A stretch of DNA of 64,000 nt from NCBI RefSeq assembly GCF_000202635.1, contig NC_015125.1:2728001-2792000 (forward strand), given 5' to 3'. This stretch comes from Microbacterium testaceum StLB037. GTDB lineage: Bacteria > Actinomycetota > Actinomycetes > Actinomycetales > Microbacteriaceae. The notes under the pieces were generated by a model. The model made no database searches. It saw nothing but the letters and a program-made list of their open reading frames with translations, and was not told the origin of the DNA. A program made the translations under genes and the position numbers. Of the stretch, positions 1 through 8,651 are shown in pieces; the first letter of the stretch is position 1, and each line of letters starts with the position of its first letter.

Positions 1-768
1 CGCCATCTTCATCGGCTGGGTCGCGACCATCACCAGGCTCAGCTGGTCACCGGCGATCGCGACGAGCACGAAGGACACGATCGCCGACCACAGGCCGAAG
101 CGGAGGGTCGTGCGCATCATCTCGACGTTGCGTCCGCGGGCGAGGTGCCAGGCGGAGATCGAGGCGACGATCATGGCCGCGAACATCCAGCCCGAGAAGA
201 TCGTGTGCGGGAAGGCCGCGAGCGCCACGGGGTTGGTGAGCATCGCCCAGAAGTCGACGAGCTCGGCGCGGTGGCCGTCGGCGGCCATCTGGTAGCCGAC
301 CGGGTTCTGCATGAACGCGTTGGCGGCGATGATGAAGTACGCCGAGAACGTCGCGCCGAGGGTTGCCATCCAGATGCTCGCGAGGTGGGCGAGGCGGGGG
401 AGTTTGTCCCAGCCGAAGATCCACAGGCCGATGAACGTGGCCTCGAGGAAGAAGGCCAGGAGCCCCTCGAACGCGAGCGGGGCGCCGAAGACGTCGCCGA
501 CGAAGCGGGAGTAGGCCGACCAGTTCATGCCGAACTGGAATTCCTGCACGATGCCGGTGACGACGCCCATCGCGAAGTTGATGAGGAAGATCTTCCCGAA
601 GAACCGGGTGAGGTGCAGCCACTTCACGTCCCCGGTGCGGTACCAGACGGTCTGGAAGATCGCCACGACGAGCGACATCCCGAGCGTCAGAGGCACGAAG
701 AGGAAGTGGTAAAGGGTCGTCAACCCGAACTGCCAGCGGGCGAGAGCAAGGGGGTCGAGCCACTCCAC
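1..768 (-). CDS. cydA: Cytochrome bd ubiquinol oxidase subunit I (partial, 3' end outside the window)
   Basis: Membrane subunit of the cytochrome bd quinol oxidase, which reduces oxygen with quinol electrons and carries the haems. The 256 visible residues are the N-terminal part. They show the family opening RWQFGLTTLYHFLFVPLTLG, whose His is the haem b595 axial ligand in the E. coli protein, followed by hydrophobic segments and an LEATFIGLWIFGW stretch. The GTG start at 768 has a GGAGG ribosome site about 7 bases upstream. The frame is uninterrupted to the left edge, so the gene is truncated by the window and is not a pseudogene. A 17-bp palindrome and a divergent PadR regulator lie upstream. 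Confidence 0.93.
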   Translation of the reverse strand, partial: MEWLDPLALARWQFGLTTLYHFLFVPLTLGMSLVVAIFQTVWYRTGDVKWLHLTRFFGKIFLINFAMGVVTGIVQEFQFGMNWSAYSRFVGDVFGAPLAFEGLLAFFLEATFIGLWIFGWDKLPRLAHLASIWMATLGATFSAYFIIAANAFMQNPVGYQMAADGHRAELVDFWAMLTNPVALAAFPHTIFSGWMFAAMIVASISAWHLARGRNVEMMRTTLRFGLWSAIVSFVLVAIAGDQLSLVMVATQPMKMA

Positions 769-793
769 GAGGAGCCTCCGATCAAGGTGTGCT

Positions 794-810
794 ATGTGGT
801 CAGACCACAT
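794..810. promoter_or_regulatory. 17-bp perfect palindrome, probable operator between cydA and padR
   Basis: The sequence ATGTGGTCAGACCACAT is a perfect inverted repeat of 8-bp arms around one base, 26 bp upstream of the cydA start and about 90 bp upstream of padR. The TGGTC-N-GACCA core resembles operators of FadR-subfamily GntR regulators more than the usual PadR boxes. The regulator that binds it is therefore uncertain. Confidence 0.6.
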
Positions 811-901
811 GCTACGCCGCGCCGCATCGCGTCATTCCGCGTTGATTCGGCGTCGAACCATATACTCGGAAAGTCATTTCTCGTGCGTGTTCGGAGAGTC
901 C

Positions 902-1453
902 ATGTCGGTGCGTCAGAGCCTGCTCGCGATCCTCGACCACGGCGCCTGTTACGGCTCCCAGCTGCGCGCCGAGTACATCCGTCGCACGGGTGCCTCCGTC
1001 AACGTCGGGCAGGTGTACACGACCCTCGAGCGGCTCGAGCGCGACGGGCTCGTCGCCAACGACGGCGTGGACGACGACGGTCGAGTCCTGTGGAGCGTGA
1101 CGCCCGCGGGACGCACCGAGGCTCGGGCCTGGCTGCAGTCGGCCTCCGTGGCCGACGGTCGCGACGAGGTCGCCCTGCGCATCGGCCTGGCGGTCACCCT
1201 GCCGGGGGCCGACGTCCGCGGCATCCTGTCGGCGCAGCGCGCGGGCGTCCGGGCTGCGCTGTCGGAGGAGGCTCGCCGCTCCGGGGGAGAGGACGTGGTG
1301 GGCGTCGCGGTCGTCGCGGCGGCGCGGCGCGCGCGCCTCGAGGCCGAGCTGCGCTGGCTCGACGAGGTGGAGCGGATGACGATCGGCCGTGCGGGCATCG
1401 CGATCTCCGAGGAGCGTCCGCGTCGGGGTCGGCCGGCGCGCGCGACGCTGTGA
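902..1453 (+). CDS. PadR-family transcriptional regulator
   Basis: Cytoplasmic DNA-binding regulator of 183 residues. The N-terminal winged helix (about residues 1-85) has the PadR pattern: LLAILDHGACYGSQL, then GQVYTTLERLERDGLV, then the wing ending in VTPAGR. The C-terminal half is the helical dimerisation region and ends in an Arg-rich tail. The frame is open further upstream, but the ATG at 902 is chosen because GGAGA lies 4-8 bases before it and the family starts here. It is divergent from cydA across a shared control region, so control of cytochrome bd, itself, or both is likely but not shown. Confidence 0.88.
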   Translation: MSVRQSLLAILDHGACYGSQLRAEYIRRTGASVNVGQVYTTLERLERDGLVANDGVDDDGRVLWSVTPAGRTEARAWLQSASVADGRDEVALRIGLAVTLPGADVRGILSAQRAGVRAALSEEARRSGGEDVVGVAVVAAARRARLEAELRWLDEVERMTIGRAGIAISEERPRRGRPARATL

Positions 1454-1552
1454 AAGTGGCTAGCCGGGCATAGGCGTTTCGTCAAGGGTCGCGCGGCGCA
1501 GAACTTCAGGGCGCAGGGTGAGAACACACCCGGACGACCTCAGGAGTCTCAC

Positions 1553-1828
1553 ATGGTCATGGAAGCACCGCTCAGCCGTTCGGGTCACGTCGTCGCCGCG
1601 AAGGCGGCCGCGAATTCGGCGCCCGTGGCCCCGATCGAGATCCCGTGGACGCGCATCGACATCGACCTCTACGAGGTCGCGCGCGACGGCTACATCGTCG
1701 GATACGTCGAGGTCGTCGGCTCCGTCTTCGTCGCGCTCGGCGGCACGCGCTACGACCGCGCGGTGGAGGTCGCCCAGCTGCTGACGTTCCACGCCGCCGT
1801 CGAGGCGGTCCTGCACCGCGCCGCGTGA
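1553..1828 (+). CDS. Small conserved-looking hypothetical protein
   Basis: Encodes 91 residues with no recognised domain. The first 30 residues are Ala-rich and probably disordered. The rest has an alternating pattern (IDIDLYEVARDGYIVGYVEV, then ALGGTRYDRAVEVAQL) that would suit a small alpha/beta fold. There is no signal peptide or membrane segment. AGGAG lies 7 bases before the ATG, and codon use matches the neighbours. It ends 4 bases before the convergent copZ-like gene. Function unknown. Confidence 0.7.
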   Translation: MVMEAPLSRSGHVVAAKAAANSAPVAPIEIPWTRIDIDLYEVARDGYIVGYVEVVGSVFVALGGTRYDRAVEVAQLLTFHAAVEAVLHRAA

Positions 1829-1832
1829 CGGC

Positions 1833-2174
1833 TCAGCGCACGAGCGTGTAGCCGGCCTCGTCGATCGCCGCCGCGATCTCGTCGTCGTCGACGGGCCGCG
1901 AGGTCGTGAAGCGCACGAGCGACGCGTCGCCGACGCGAAGGTCGACGTCGACCACGGCGACGCCCTCGAGGGCGTTCAGTTCCTCGGTCACCGCGCGCAC
2001 GCAGTGGGCGCACGTCATGCCCTCGACGCTCAGCGTCGACGTCTCCGACGTGGTCGTGTCCGCCGTGACGGCAGGAGTTCCGGATGCCGCGGACCCGCAC
2101 CCGCAGGATCCGTCGGCGCAGCCGCCACCCGTCGGTGCGGCGGTGAGCCCGAGCTCGATGCGCTGTTCGGTCAT
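1833..2174 (-). CDS. Copper chaperone-like heavy-metal-associated (HMA) domain protein
   Basis: A 113-residue soluble protein. The C-terminal HMA domain (about residues 47-113) has the metal-binding loop MTCAHC (Cys55, Cys58), the Cu(I) site of CopZ/Atx1 chaperones. The N-terminal 45 residues are unusual: a Cys-rich segment (Cys19, Cys24, Cys26 in GGGCADGSCGCG) followed by a Thr/Ser-rich linker, which may be an extra metal site. An AAGGAG ribosome site precedes the ATG. It lies 10 bases downstream of csoR and should be cotranscribed and copper-induced. No copA ATPase is in the window. Confidence 0.87.
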   Translation of the reverse strand: MTEQRIELGLTAAPTGGGCADGSCGCGSAASGTPAVTADTTTSETSTLSVEGMTCAHCVRAVTEELNALEGVAVVDVDLRVGDASLVRFTTSRPVDDDEIAAAIDEAGYTLVR

Positions 2175-2184
2175 GCGTGTCTCC

Positions 2185-2466
2185 TTACGAACGGACCAGG
2201 CGAGCGATCGCCTGGTTGGCTTCCTTGAGCTTCTCTTCGGCGACCGGGCCGCCCTGTGCCGCGGCCTCGGCCACGCAGTGCGACAGATGGTCGTCGAGGA
2301 GCGAGAGGGCGACGTTCTCGAGCGCCTTCGTGACGGCGGACACCTGCGTGAGGATGTCGATGCAGTACTGGTCGTCGTCGACCATCCGCGCGATGCCGCG
2401 GACCTGGCCCTCCGCGCGACGTAGACGCTTGAGCAGGTCGTCTTTGTGGCCCACGTATCCGTGCAT
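2185..2466 (-). CDS. csoR: CsoR-family copper-sensing repressor
   Basis: A 93-residue all-helical repressor that releases DNA on Cu(I) binding. The family's Cys-His-Cys site is intact: Cys35 (DDQYCIDIL), His60 and Cys64 (LLDDHLSHCV), in the same spacing as the Mycobacterium tuberculosis protein. The ATG at 2466 is chosen because the family starts close to HKDDLLKRLRRAEGQVRG. The gene is first in a two-gene operon with the HMA protein, and its own upstream region carries a G-tract palindrome of the CsoR operator type, which indicates autoregulation. Confidence 0.93.
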   Translation of the reverse strand: MHGYVGHKDDLLKRLRRAEGQVRGIARMVDDDQYCIDILTQVSAVTKALENVALSLLDDHLSHCVAEAAAQGGPVAEEKLKEANQAIARLVRS

Positions 2467-2475
2467 GCATCGATG

Positions 2476-2492
2476 ATACCCCCGTGGGGTAT
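2476..2492. promoter_or_regulatory. CsoR operator
   Basis: A perfect inverted repeat with arms ATACCCC and GGGGTAT separated by 3 bases, 10 bases upstream of the csoR start. G-tract palindromes of the form TACCCC-N-GGGGTA are the known CsoR/RcnR-family operator type. This is the only such site I saw in the window. Confidence 0.85.
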
Positions 2493-2696
2493 ACCTAGCA
2501 CCGACTTCGGGCCTGTCAACCCCCTCGGAATTCTCGGGTCGCGGACGGATGGTCGAGACATCAGGAGGTCGACATGTTCTCTCGTCGCACCGGTGGTGGT
2601 CAGCGATGACCGCCGACCCCTTCCCCACCGGCCCCCATCGCCCCGTGCGCATCCCGCACCTGCCCCCGCTGCGCTCGCAGCGGCGAGAATCGAAGG

Positions 2697-3059
2697 ATGA
2701 CGCGAACACTGGCAGCGCTTCCGGGCGCCGCCCGGAGGCTGTGCCTCAGCCGAAGGAACGGGGAGATCTGCACCCGTGAGGACGGCCACCGCGGCCTTCA
2801 CCACCGCACGGGCGGGCGCCTGCTGTGGAGTGACCTGCAGGCCGACCCGCCGGAGTGCGCCGCGGCCGGGACCCCCGCCGAAGCCGCTCCTCTCCTGGAC
2901 GACGGCTTTCCCGGCGGGCGTTCCGTCTGCCCCGTCTGCTGGGCGTTCGTCGACCGCGACGGCGACGGCCTGATCGAGCCCCACGACTCGTGGCGGGGAG
3001 ACGAGTCGCGCGGTGAGGCCGACCGCCGTCGCGAGTGGTTCAACGCGTACGGGTGGTGA
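2697..3059 (+). CDS. Hypothetical Cys/His-containing protein with CPxC motif
   Basis: Encodes 120 residues that I cannot assign to a named family. Cys16, Cys25, a GHRGLHH stretch, Cys54 and the C-terminal CPVC (about residues 78-81) suggest a small zinc-binding protein. The CPVC is followed by WAFVDRDGDGL, which reads like a single acidic Ca-type loop. There is no signal peptide. GAAGG precedes the ATG. The 3' end overlaps the convergent ABC transporter ATPase gene by 20 bases. Confidence 0.65.
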   Translation: MTRTLAALPGAARRLCLSRRNGEICTREDGHRGLHHRTGGRLLWSDLQADPPECAAAGTPAEAAPLLDDGFPGGRSVCPVCWAFVDRDGDGLIEPHDSWRGDESRGEADRRREWFNAYGW

Positions 3060-3735
3060 CGAGCGCCGCGCGTCCGTCGACGACCTCGACCGTCTCATCC
3101 AGCGCCCCCGCGTGCACGAGGTCGTGCGTCACGAGGAGGGTCGCGGTGCCGCGCTCGTGCGTCAGCCGTGAGATCAGCGCCATGATCTCCGCCCCCCGCG
3201 CACTGTCCAACGCGCTCGTCGGCTCGTCGACCAGCAGGACGCGCGGCTCGTGCACGAGCGCCCGGGCGATCGCGACCCTCTGGCGCTGCCCTCCCGACAG
3301 CTGAGCGGGGCGGCGATCGCCGAACGTGCCCAGGCCGACGGCATCCAGTAGTTCGTCGACGCGACCGCGCACAGCGGCGCGCCGCTCGCGACGGCCCCGT
3401 CCCCCCAGCTCCGCCATCACGCGCAGCTGCTCGCGGGCGGTGAGAGAGGGAAGCAGCTGCGGCTGCTGGAAAACGATGCCGATCCGCTCGCGTCGCAGCG
3501 CCGTGCGTCCCGCGGCGTCGAGGTCCGTGGCATCCACCCCGTCGATGATCACCCGGCCGGAGTCCGGGCGGACGAGGGTCGCGGCGAGCGCGAGCAGGCT
3601 CGATTTTCCCGAACCCGAGGGGCCGGTGATACCGGTGACCACGCCCCGGCGCCCCTCGAGGGTGACGTGGTCGACGGCGGTGACGCGGGCGTCTCCGTCG
3701 GGGTACGTGAGGGTGACGTCGTCGAGAAGGATCAT
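3040..3735 (-). CDS. ABC transporter ATP-binding protein (MacB/HrtA type)
   Basis: A 231-residue cytoplasmic ATPase that powers the adjacent FtsX-like permease. Walker A is GPSGSGKSS (about residues 38-46), the signature LSGGQRQRVAIARAL, Walker B VLLVDEPTSALD, and the H-loop LLVTHD. The length is typical of single-domain LolD/MacB/HrtA ATPases. Its ATG overlaps the permease stop (ATGA), so the two are translationally coupled. The divergent NarL-type two-component system makes a haem exporter of the HrtBA type the best guess, but the substrate is not visible in the ATPase sequence. Confidence 0.93.
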   Translation of the reverse strand: MILLDDVTLTYPDGDARVTAVDHVTLEGRRGVVTGITGPSGSGKSSLLALAATLVRPDSGRVIIDGVDATDLDAAGRTALRRERIGIVFQQPQLLPSLTAREQLRVMAELGGRGRRERRAAVRGRVDELLDAVGLGTFGDRRPAQLSGGQRQRVAIARALVHEPRVLLVDEPTSALDSARGAEIMALISRLTHERGTATLLVTHDLVHAGALDETVEVVDGRAALVTTRTR

Positions 3736-4793
3736 CGGGTGCTCCCGAGGGCGGTGAGGGGGTCGGACGAGGTGACGGTGCGCAGCGAGACGGCTGCGCC
3801 CAGGAGGCCGAGCGCGACCATGACTGCCGCGGGGGCGAGGGTGGTGAGGGGGCTCAGGACGAAAGGAAGCGCTCCTCCGGCGAGCGCCCCGAGCAGCGCC
3901 GTGAGGCCGATGCCGACGCCCACCCCGACGGCGAGGACGACCACCGCCTGACCGAGGGCGTCGCGGACGAGAGCGGGGGTGCTCGCCCCGAGGGCTTTCA
4001 GCACCGCGATGTCGGCCGAGCGCTGCATGGTCCAGACGGTGAAGAACGCGCCGACAACGAGGGCGGAGACGCCGAAGAGCATCGCGATCATCAGCGCGAG
4101 CGAACCGATCTCGGAGCGGAACGTCGACAGTGCCGTGAGACTCGACAGGGGAGTGGATGCCGCGGTGCCGGTGTCGGCGGCGACGGTGTCCCACGCGGGG
4201 GAGCCGGAGACGGCGAGCACGGTCGGTCGTCCCGTCCCGCCCAGACGCTCGTCGAGGGCGGCCCACGCGGTCGCGCTGAGCGTGACCACGGGAGTGTGGC
4301 TGTACCAGTCGTCGCCTCCGATCGCGGCGACCTGGTACGAGGAGCCCGCGATCGTGACCACGTCCCCGACCGCTGCGCCGAGGTCCTTGGCCGCTCCCAC
4401 GGAGAGGTCGATCTCGTCGTCGCGGCGCGGAGCGGGGAAGCTGGTGCCGGCGTCGAGGCCGAAGAGGGCCACCGCGGTCGAGGCTCCGGGCCCCTCGGCA
4501 CGCGTCTGAGCGATGCCGATGGGGGTGACCGCCTCGACGCCGGGGGCCGTGCGCCACGCGTCGACGGTGGCTTCATCGATCGCGGAGTCGGCGAACGTCG
4601 CCGCCGCCGCGCCCACCGGCTGCAGGACGAGCCGGTCGGCGGGGAGAGCGAGCACCGCCGAGACGTTCTGGGCGGCGAGGCCGCCGGTGAGGCCCGAGAG
4701 GAACCCGACGAGCAGGGTGATGAGGGCGACGACCGCCCCGATGAGGGCGAATCGCCCGCGGGCGAACCGCAGATCGCGCCATGCGACGTACAC
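3732..4793 (-). CDS. FtsX-like ABC transporter permease (HrtB/DevC type)
   Basis: A 353-residue membrane protein with the four-helix FtsX layout: one N-terminal helix (about residues 15-38), a large extracytoplasmic domain (about 40-235), then three helices near 240-260, 285-310 and 320-340. The LKALGASTPALVRDAL loop after helix 2 is the conserved coupling motif. This single-unit form fits HrtB and DevC exporters. It is the first gene of the permease-ATPase operon and is separated from the sensor kinase gene by a 147-base divergent promoter region. Confidence 0.88.
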   Translation of the reverse strand: MYVAWRDLRFARGRFALIGAVVALITLLVGFLSGLTGGLAAQNVSAVLALPADRLVLQPVGAAAATFADSAIDEATVDAWRTAPGVEAVTPIGIAQTRAEGPGASTAVALFGLDAGTSFPAPRRDDEIDLSVGAAKDLGAAVGDVVTIAGSSYQVAAIGGDDWYSHTPVVTLSATAWAALDERLGGTGRPTVLAVSGSPAWDTVAADTGTAASTPLSSLTALSTFRSEIGSLALMIAMLFGVSALVVGAFFTVWTMQRSADIAVLKALGASTPALVRDALGQAVVVLAVGVGVGIGLTALLGALAGGALPFVLSPLTTLAPAAVMVALGLLGAAVSLRTVTSSDPLTALGSTR

Positions 4794-4940
4794 GTCGCCT
4801 CCTTCCGGCCGACGGGTTTCGCCGGCGTCCTTCCACCCTCGTCACCGGATGCCGCCGGGTCATCGCCGTCCCGGGCGAACCTCCCTTCCACCTTTCGGAT
4901 GATCCGTCGGGGGCTCGGCATCCGTAGCCTGGATCGCGAC

Positions 4941-6107
4941 ATGTCTCATCGCCCTCTCGCCCCGGTGTTCGCGGGGCTGCGCATCGGGTTGCACGCGCTC
5001 TTCGCGGGCTTGCTCGTGCTGGTCGTCGTCCGGGTGCTCGTGACGGGCGCCGGAGCGGCCCCGATCGCCCTCACCGTCGCGCTCGGACTGGTCTACCTCG
5101 CGGGTGCGTGGGTCGCCCGTCGCGGGCGTTCGGGGGCCGGCATCGCGTGGGTGCTGGTGCTGACGGCGGTGTGGGCCGCGCTGGTCTGGCTGGTGCCCGA
5201 GGCGGCGTACCTCGTCTTTCCCCTCTTCTTCCTGTACCTGCACGTGCTGCCGAGGGTCGCCGGGCCCCTCGCCGTGGTCGCGACCACCGCCCTCACCATC
5301 GCCGCGTTCGCCGTGCACGGAGGACTCACCGTGGGCGGGGTCGTCGGGCCCGTCGTGGGTGCCGGCGTGGCCCTGCTGATCGGCCTCGGCTACGCCGCCC
5401 TCGAGCGCCGCGCCGCCGAGCGCGAGGAGCTGATGGCCGAGTTGCTGGCGACGCGCGACCGCCTGGCCGCGGCCGAGCGTGAACAGGGCACCCTCGCCGA
5501 GCGCGGGCGCCTCGCGCGCGAGATCCACGACACCGTCGCGCAGGGGCTGTCGAGCATCCAGATGCTGCTGTACGCCGCCGAGCGGGCGGATGCCACCGGC
5601 CCGGGCATCGCGCACATCCGGCTCGCCCGCCAGACCGCCGCCGACGGCCTCGCCGAGACGCGACGGTTCATCCGCGAGCTCGCGCCGCCCAGCCTGACCC
5701 AGGGCCTGGGACCGGCGCTGGAGCGCCTCGCCCGCAGCTGGGGAGAACACGCGGGGGTCGACGTCGAGGTCGACGTGCCGGACGAGGTCGAGCTGCCGAT
5801 GGACGCGCAGACCGCGCTCCTCCGCATCGCGCAGGGCGCTCTCGCCAACGTCGCCCAGCACGCCGCCGCGACGCGCGTGCGCGTGGTGCTCACCGCGGCG
5901 GGGCACGCGGTGCGGCTCACCGTCGCCGACGACGGCCGCGGGTTCGATCCCGACGCCCCCGACGCGCGGGGTGGCGGCACCGACTCCTTCGGTCTGCGCG
6001 CGATGCGCGAGCGCGTCGACCAGCTCGACGGGACGATTGAGGTGACGAGCACGCCGGGGGCGGGCACCACCGTCGCCGTGACGCTGCCGAGCGGGGGCTC
6101 GCAGTGA
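4941..6107 (+). CDS. Sensor histidine kinase, NarL-partner (HisKA_3) class
   Basis: A 388-residue membrane kinase. It has five or six predicted helices in the first 150 residues with almost no extracytoplasmic domain, a short coiled coil (155-185), then the HisKA_3 dimerisation helix with phospho-acceptor His196 in REIHDTVAQGLSSIQ. The HATPase domain has N-box ANVAQHA and G-box DDGRGFDP. A membrane-embedded sensor of this layout resembles ChrS, which senses haem. ATG 4941 follows a TAGCCT box by 10 bases with no ribosome site. An in-frame ATG at 4899 is the alternative. The stop overlaps the response regulator start. Confidence 0.9.
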   Translation: MSHRPLAPVFAGLRIGLHALFAGLLVLVVVRVLVTGAGAAPIALTVALGLVYLAGAWVARRGRSGAGIAWVLVLTAVWAALVWLVPEAAYLVFPLFFLYLHVLPRVAGPLAVVATTALTIAAFAVHGGLTVGGVVGPVVGAGVALLIGLGYAALERRAAEREELMAELLATRDRLAAAEREQGTLAERGRLAREIHDTVAQGLSSIQMLLYAAERADATGPGIAHIRLARQTAADGLAETRRFIRELAPPSLTQGLGPALERLARSWGEHAGVDVEVDVPDEVELPMDAQTALLRIAQGALANVAQHAAATRVRVVLTAAGHAVRLTVADDGRGFDPDAPDARGGGTDSFGLRAMRERVDQLDGTIEVTSTPGAGTTVAVTLPSGGSQ

Positions 6108-6724
6108 TCCGCGTCGTGATCGCCGACGATCACCCCGTCGTGCGGGCGGGGGTCCGTGCGCTCCTGGATGCCGAGGCCGACATCGAGGTGGTGGGCGAGG
6201 CCGCCACCCCCGACGAAGCCGTCGACCTCGCCGCGGCCCTCTCGCCCGAGCTCGTGCTGATGGACCTGCAGTTCGGCGACCGTGCCGCGGGCGCTCAGGC
6301 GACGCGCCGCGTCCGCGCCCTCGCCGCGCCGCCGTACGTGCTGATCCTCACCAACTACGACACCGACGGCGACATCCTGGGTGCCGTCGAGGCCGGCGCG
6401 AGCGGATACCTGCTCAAGGACGCGCCGCCGCACGAACTGCTCGCCGGGGTCCGTGCCGCCGCCGCCGGACACAGCGCGCTCGCCCCCGCCATTGCGGGGC
6501 GGCTCATGGCCCGTCTCCGCGAGCCCCGGATCAGCCTGTCCGCCCGCGAGATCGAGGTGCTGCGGCTCGTGGCGCGCGGCGCCTCCAACGCCGATGTCGC
6601 CGAGCGCCTGCACATCACGGACGCCACCGTGAAGTCGCACCTCGCCCACGTGTTCTCGAAGCTCGGCGTGACCTCGCGCACGGCGGCCGTCTCGACCGCG
6701 CGCTCCCTCGGCATCCTGAGGTGA
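6104..6724 (+). CDS. NarL/FixJ-family response regulator
   Basis: A 206-residue regulator. The receiver domain (1-120) has the acidic pair in IADDH, phospho-acceptor Asp54 in VLMDLQ, and the conserved Lys in YLLKDAPP. The LuxR-type HTH (about 140-200) contains [20 protein letters not shown] and a [16 protein letters not shown] recognition region. The GTG start overlaps the kinase stop (GTGA), so this is a coupled pair. By position it probably controls the divergent ABC exporter, as ChrA controls hrtBA in corynebacteria. Confidence 0.93.
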   Translation: MIRVVIADDHPVVRAGVRALLDAEADIEVVGEAATPDEAVDLAAALSPELVLMDLQFGDRAAGAQATRRVRALAAPPYVLILTNYDTDGDILGAVEAGASGYLLKDAPPHELLAGVRAAAAGHSALAPAIAGRLMARLREPRISLSAREIEVLRLVARGASNADVAERLHITDATVKSHLAHVFSKLGVTSRTAAVSTARSLGILR

Positions 6725-6845
6725 GAACCGCCTCCGCGTCGGCTCGCAAGGCGGACCTCGCCGCGGCTTCGCGCTCCTAGACTCGCGGGTGGGACCGTCC
6801 CACGGCCCCGCGCACGATGAACAATCCACGATGAACGGGGATCCA

Positions 6846-7907
6846 ATGCAACTCGCCATGGTCGGTCTCGGACGAATGGGCGCCAACATCGTCCGCAGGC
6901 TCATGAAGGACGGTCACGACTGCGTCGTCTTCGACGTGAATCAGGATGCCGTGGCCTCCCTCGTCGCTGAAGGGGCGACCGGAGCGACCAGCATCGCCGA
7001 CCTCGCCTCGAAGCTCACCAAGCCCCGCGCCGTGTGGCTGATGATCCCCGCTGGTCTCACCGGCAGCGTCGTCGACCAGGTCGCCGAGGTCTTCGAGCCG
7101 GGCGACATCATCATCGACGGCGGCAACTCGAACTACCGCGACGACGTGCGTCGGGCCGCGAAGCTGAACGACTCCGGCATCCACTACGTCGACGTGGGGA
7201 CGAGCGGCGGCGTCTTCGGCCTCGAGCGCGGATACTGCCTCATGGTCGGCGGCCATGACGAAGCCGTCGCGCACCTCGAGCCCGTGCTCCGCACGATCGC
7301 GCCGGGACCCGGAGAGGTCGAGCGCACGCCCGGCCGCACCGGCGACTACGCGACCGAGGAACGCGGCTACCTGCACTGCGGTCCCTCGGGAGCCGGTCAC
7401 TTCGTGAAGATGGTCCACAACGGCATCGAGTACGGCATCATGGCCGCGCTCGCCGAGGGGCTCAACGTCCTCAACAACGCCGACGCGGGGCTGCACCAGG
7501 GCGAGCACTCCGCCGAGGTCGCGCCGCTGGAGGAGCCGGAGTTCTACCAGTTCGACATCGACACGGCTCGGGTGACCGAACTCTGGCGTCGCGGCTCCGT
7601 GATCTCGTCGTGGCTGCTCGATCTCACCGCCGCCGCGCTCGAGCAGAACCCCACGCTCGACGGCCTCGCCGGGCGCGTCTCGGACTCGGGCGAGGGCCGG
7701 TGGACCGTCAAGGCGGCGGTCGACACGGGTGTTCCGGTGCCGGTGCTCGCCGCGTCGCTGTTCGAGCGCTTCGCCTCGCGCGGCGAGGACCACTTCGCCA
7801 ACCAGGTGTTGTCGGCGATGCGCCTGCAGTTCGGCGGTCACCAGGAGCTCCCCGCCGGCGACGTGCTCGAGGCCGGCTCGAAGAAGGCCGACAGCGGCAA
7901 GAGCTGA
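6846..7907 (+). CDS. gnd: 6-phosphogluconate dehydrogenase, decarboxylating (short form)
   Basis: Converts 6-phosphogluconate to ribulose 5-phosphate and CO2 in the oxidative pentose phosphate pathway. It has the Rossmann motif [23 protein letters not shown], the substrate-site region [11 protein letters not shown], and the catalytic [16 protein letters not shown]. At 353 residues it is the short form, lacking the C-terminal helical duplication of the roughly 470-residue enzyme. Short forms are commonly the NAD-preferring GntZ type, but cofactor choice is not proved here. GGGGA lies just before ATG 6846. An in-frame ATG at 6831 is possible. Confidence 0.93.
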   Translation: MQLAMVGLGRMGANIVRRLMKDGHDCVVFDVNQDAVASLVAEGATGATSIADLASKLTKPRAVWLMIPAGLTGSVVDQVAEVFEPGDIIIDGGNSNYRDDVRRAAKLNDSGIHYVDVGTSGGVFGLERGYCLMVGGHDEAVAHLEPVLRTIAPGPGEVERTPGRTGDYATEERGYLHCGPSGAGHFVKMVHNGIEYGIMAALAEGLNVLNNADAGLHQGEHSAEVAPLEEPEFYQFDIDTARVTELWRRGSVISSWLLDLTAAALEQNPTLDGLAGRVSDSGEGRWTVKAAVDTGVPVPVLAASLFERFASRGEDHFANQVLSAMRLQFGGHQELPAGDVLEAGSKKADSGKS

Positions 7908-7910
7908 ACG

Positions 7911-8471
7911 TCAGCGATCGAGCGTGATCGCGCAGATGTTCAGGCCCCCGCCGTCGTTCCAGACGTCCACGGCGGGGGCCACGCAGGTGCCGTTCTCCGC
8001 GGTCAGCAGGTTGATGGTGCTGCCCTCGTAGAGCGCGTAGGGGCCGACCGTACCCCGGACGGGCGTCGACGGGCCGGTCGTCGGCAGGTCGCCGACGGAG
8101 GACAGTTTCTCCATCAGCGGCTTGCTGGCCTCTTCGGTATAGAAGCTCGTCGCGCCGAAGTCGCGGCAGTTCGCGGTTCCACCGGCGCCGACCGGGAACC
8201 CGGTGCCCAGGCAGTAACCGCCGTCAGGCAACTCCGGGTACCCGCCGTTCGCCTCCTTGTACTTCGCGAACACCGCACGCCACTGGACGAGCAGTTCGGT
8301 GGCCTGGGTGTTGGACACCGTCGGGCCGGTCGAGGGTGCGGCATCCGACTCCGACGCCTGCGAGGTCAGGAACCACGCGGCGAACCCGACGGCACCGACG
8401 ATGAGCACGACGGACACGATGATCGCGGTGAGCGCGCCGGGGTGGATGCGACGATCATGAGCAGAAGACAT
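7911..8471 (-). CDS. Membrane-anchored extracytoplasmic hypothetical protein
   Basis: A 186-residue protein with an N-terminal membrane segment (about residues 13-36), a Ser/Pro linker and an extracytoplasmic domain. The four Cys residues of that domain (YCLG, NCRD, TCVA, ICAI) could form two disulfides. The VQWRAVFAKYKEANGGYP region is reminiscent of small pseudopilin-like folds, but I could not recognise a family. AAAGG precedes the ATG. It converges with gnd, the stops being only 3 bases apart. Function unknown. Confidence 0.75.
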   Translation of the reverse strand: MSSAHDRRIHPGALTAIIVSVVLIVGAVGFAAWFLTSQASESDAAPSTGPTVSNTQATELLVQWRAVFAKYKEANGGYPELPDGGYCLGTGFPVGAGGTANCRDFGATSFYTEEASKPLMEKLSSVGDLPTTGPSTPVRGTVGPYALYEGSTINLLTAENGTCVAPAVDVWNDGGGLNICAITLDR

Positions 8472-8651
8472 GGCGGTGCCTTTCTAGGGGCGGATCCGAG
8501 CGGAATACCGCTACAGGCTGGCATCCCGTCCCTTCGGTGACTCTCCTCCGCGCGACGCGGCCCGCCACAGATCGCCATCAGTTCACCTCGGACTTCACCC
8601 GAGGAACGTGGTGTGCGCGGAGGACGGAGGAAAACGGGACAAACTGGAGGG

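Noticed and set aside
1..768. cydA as a truncated pseudogene
   Set aside because: The frame is intact to the first base of the window. The missing part is simply outside it.
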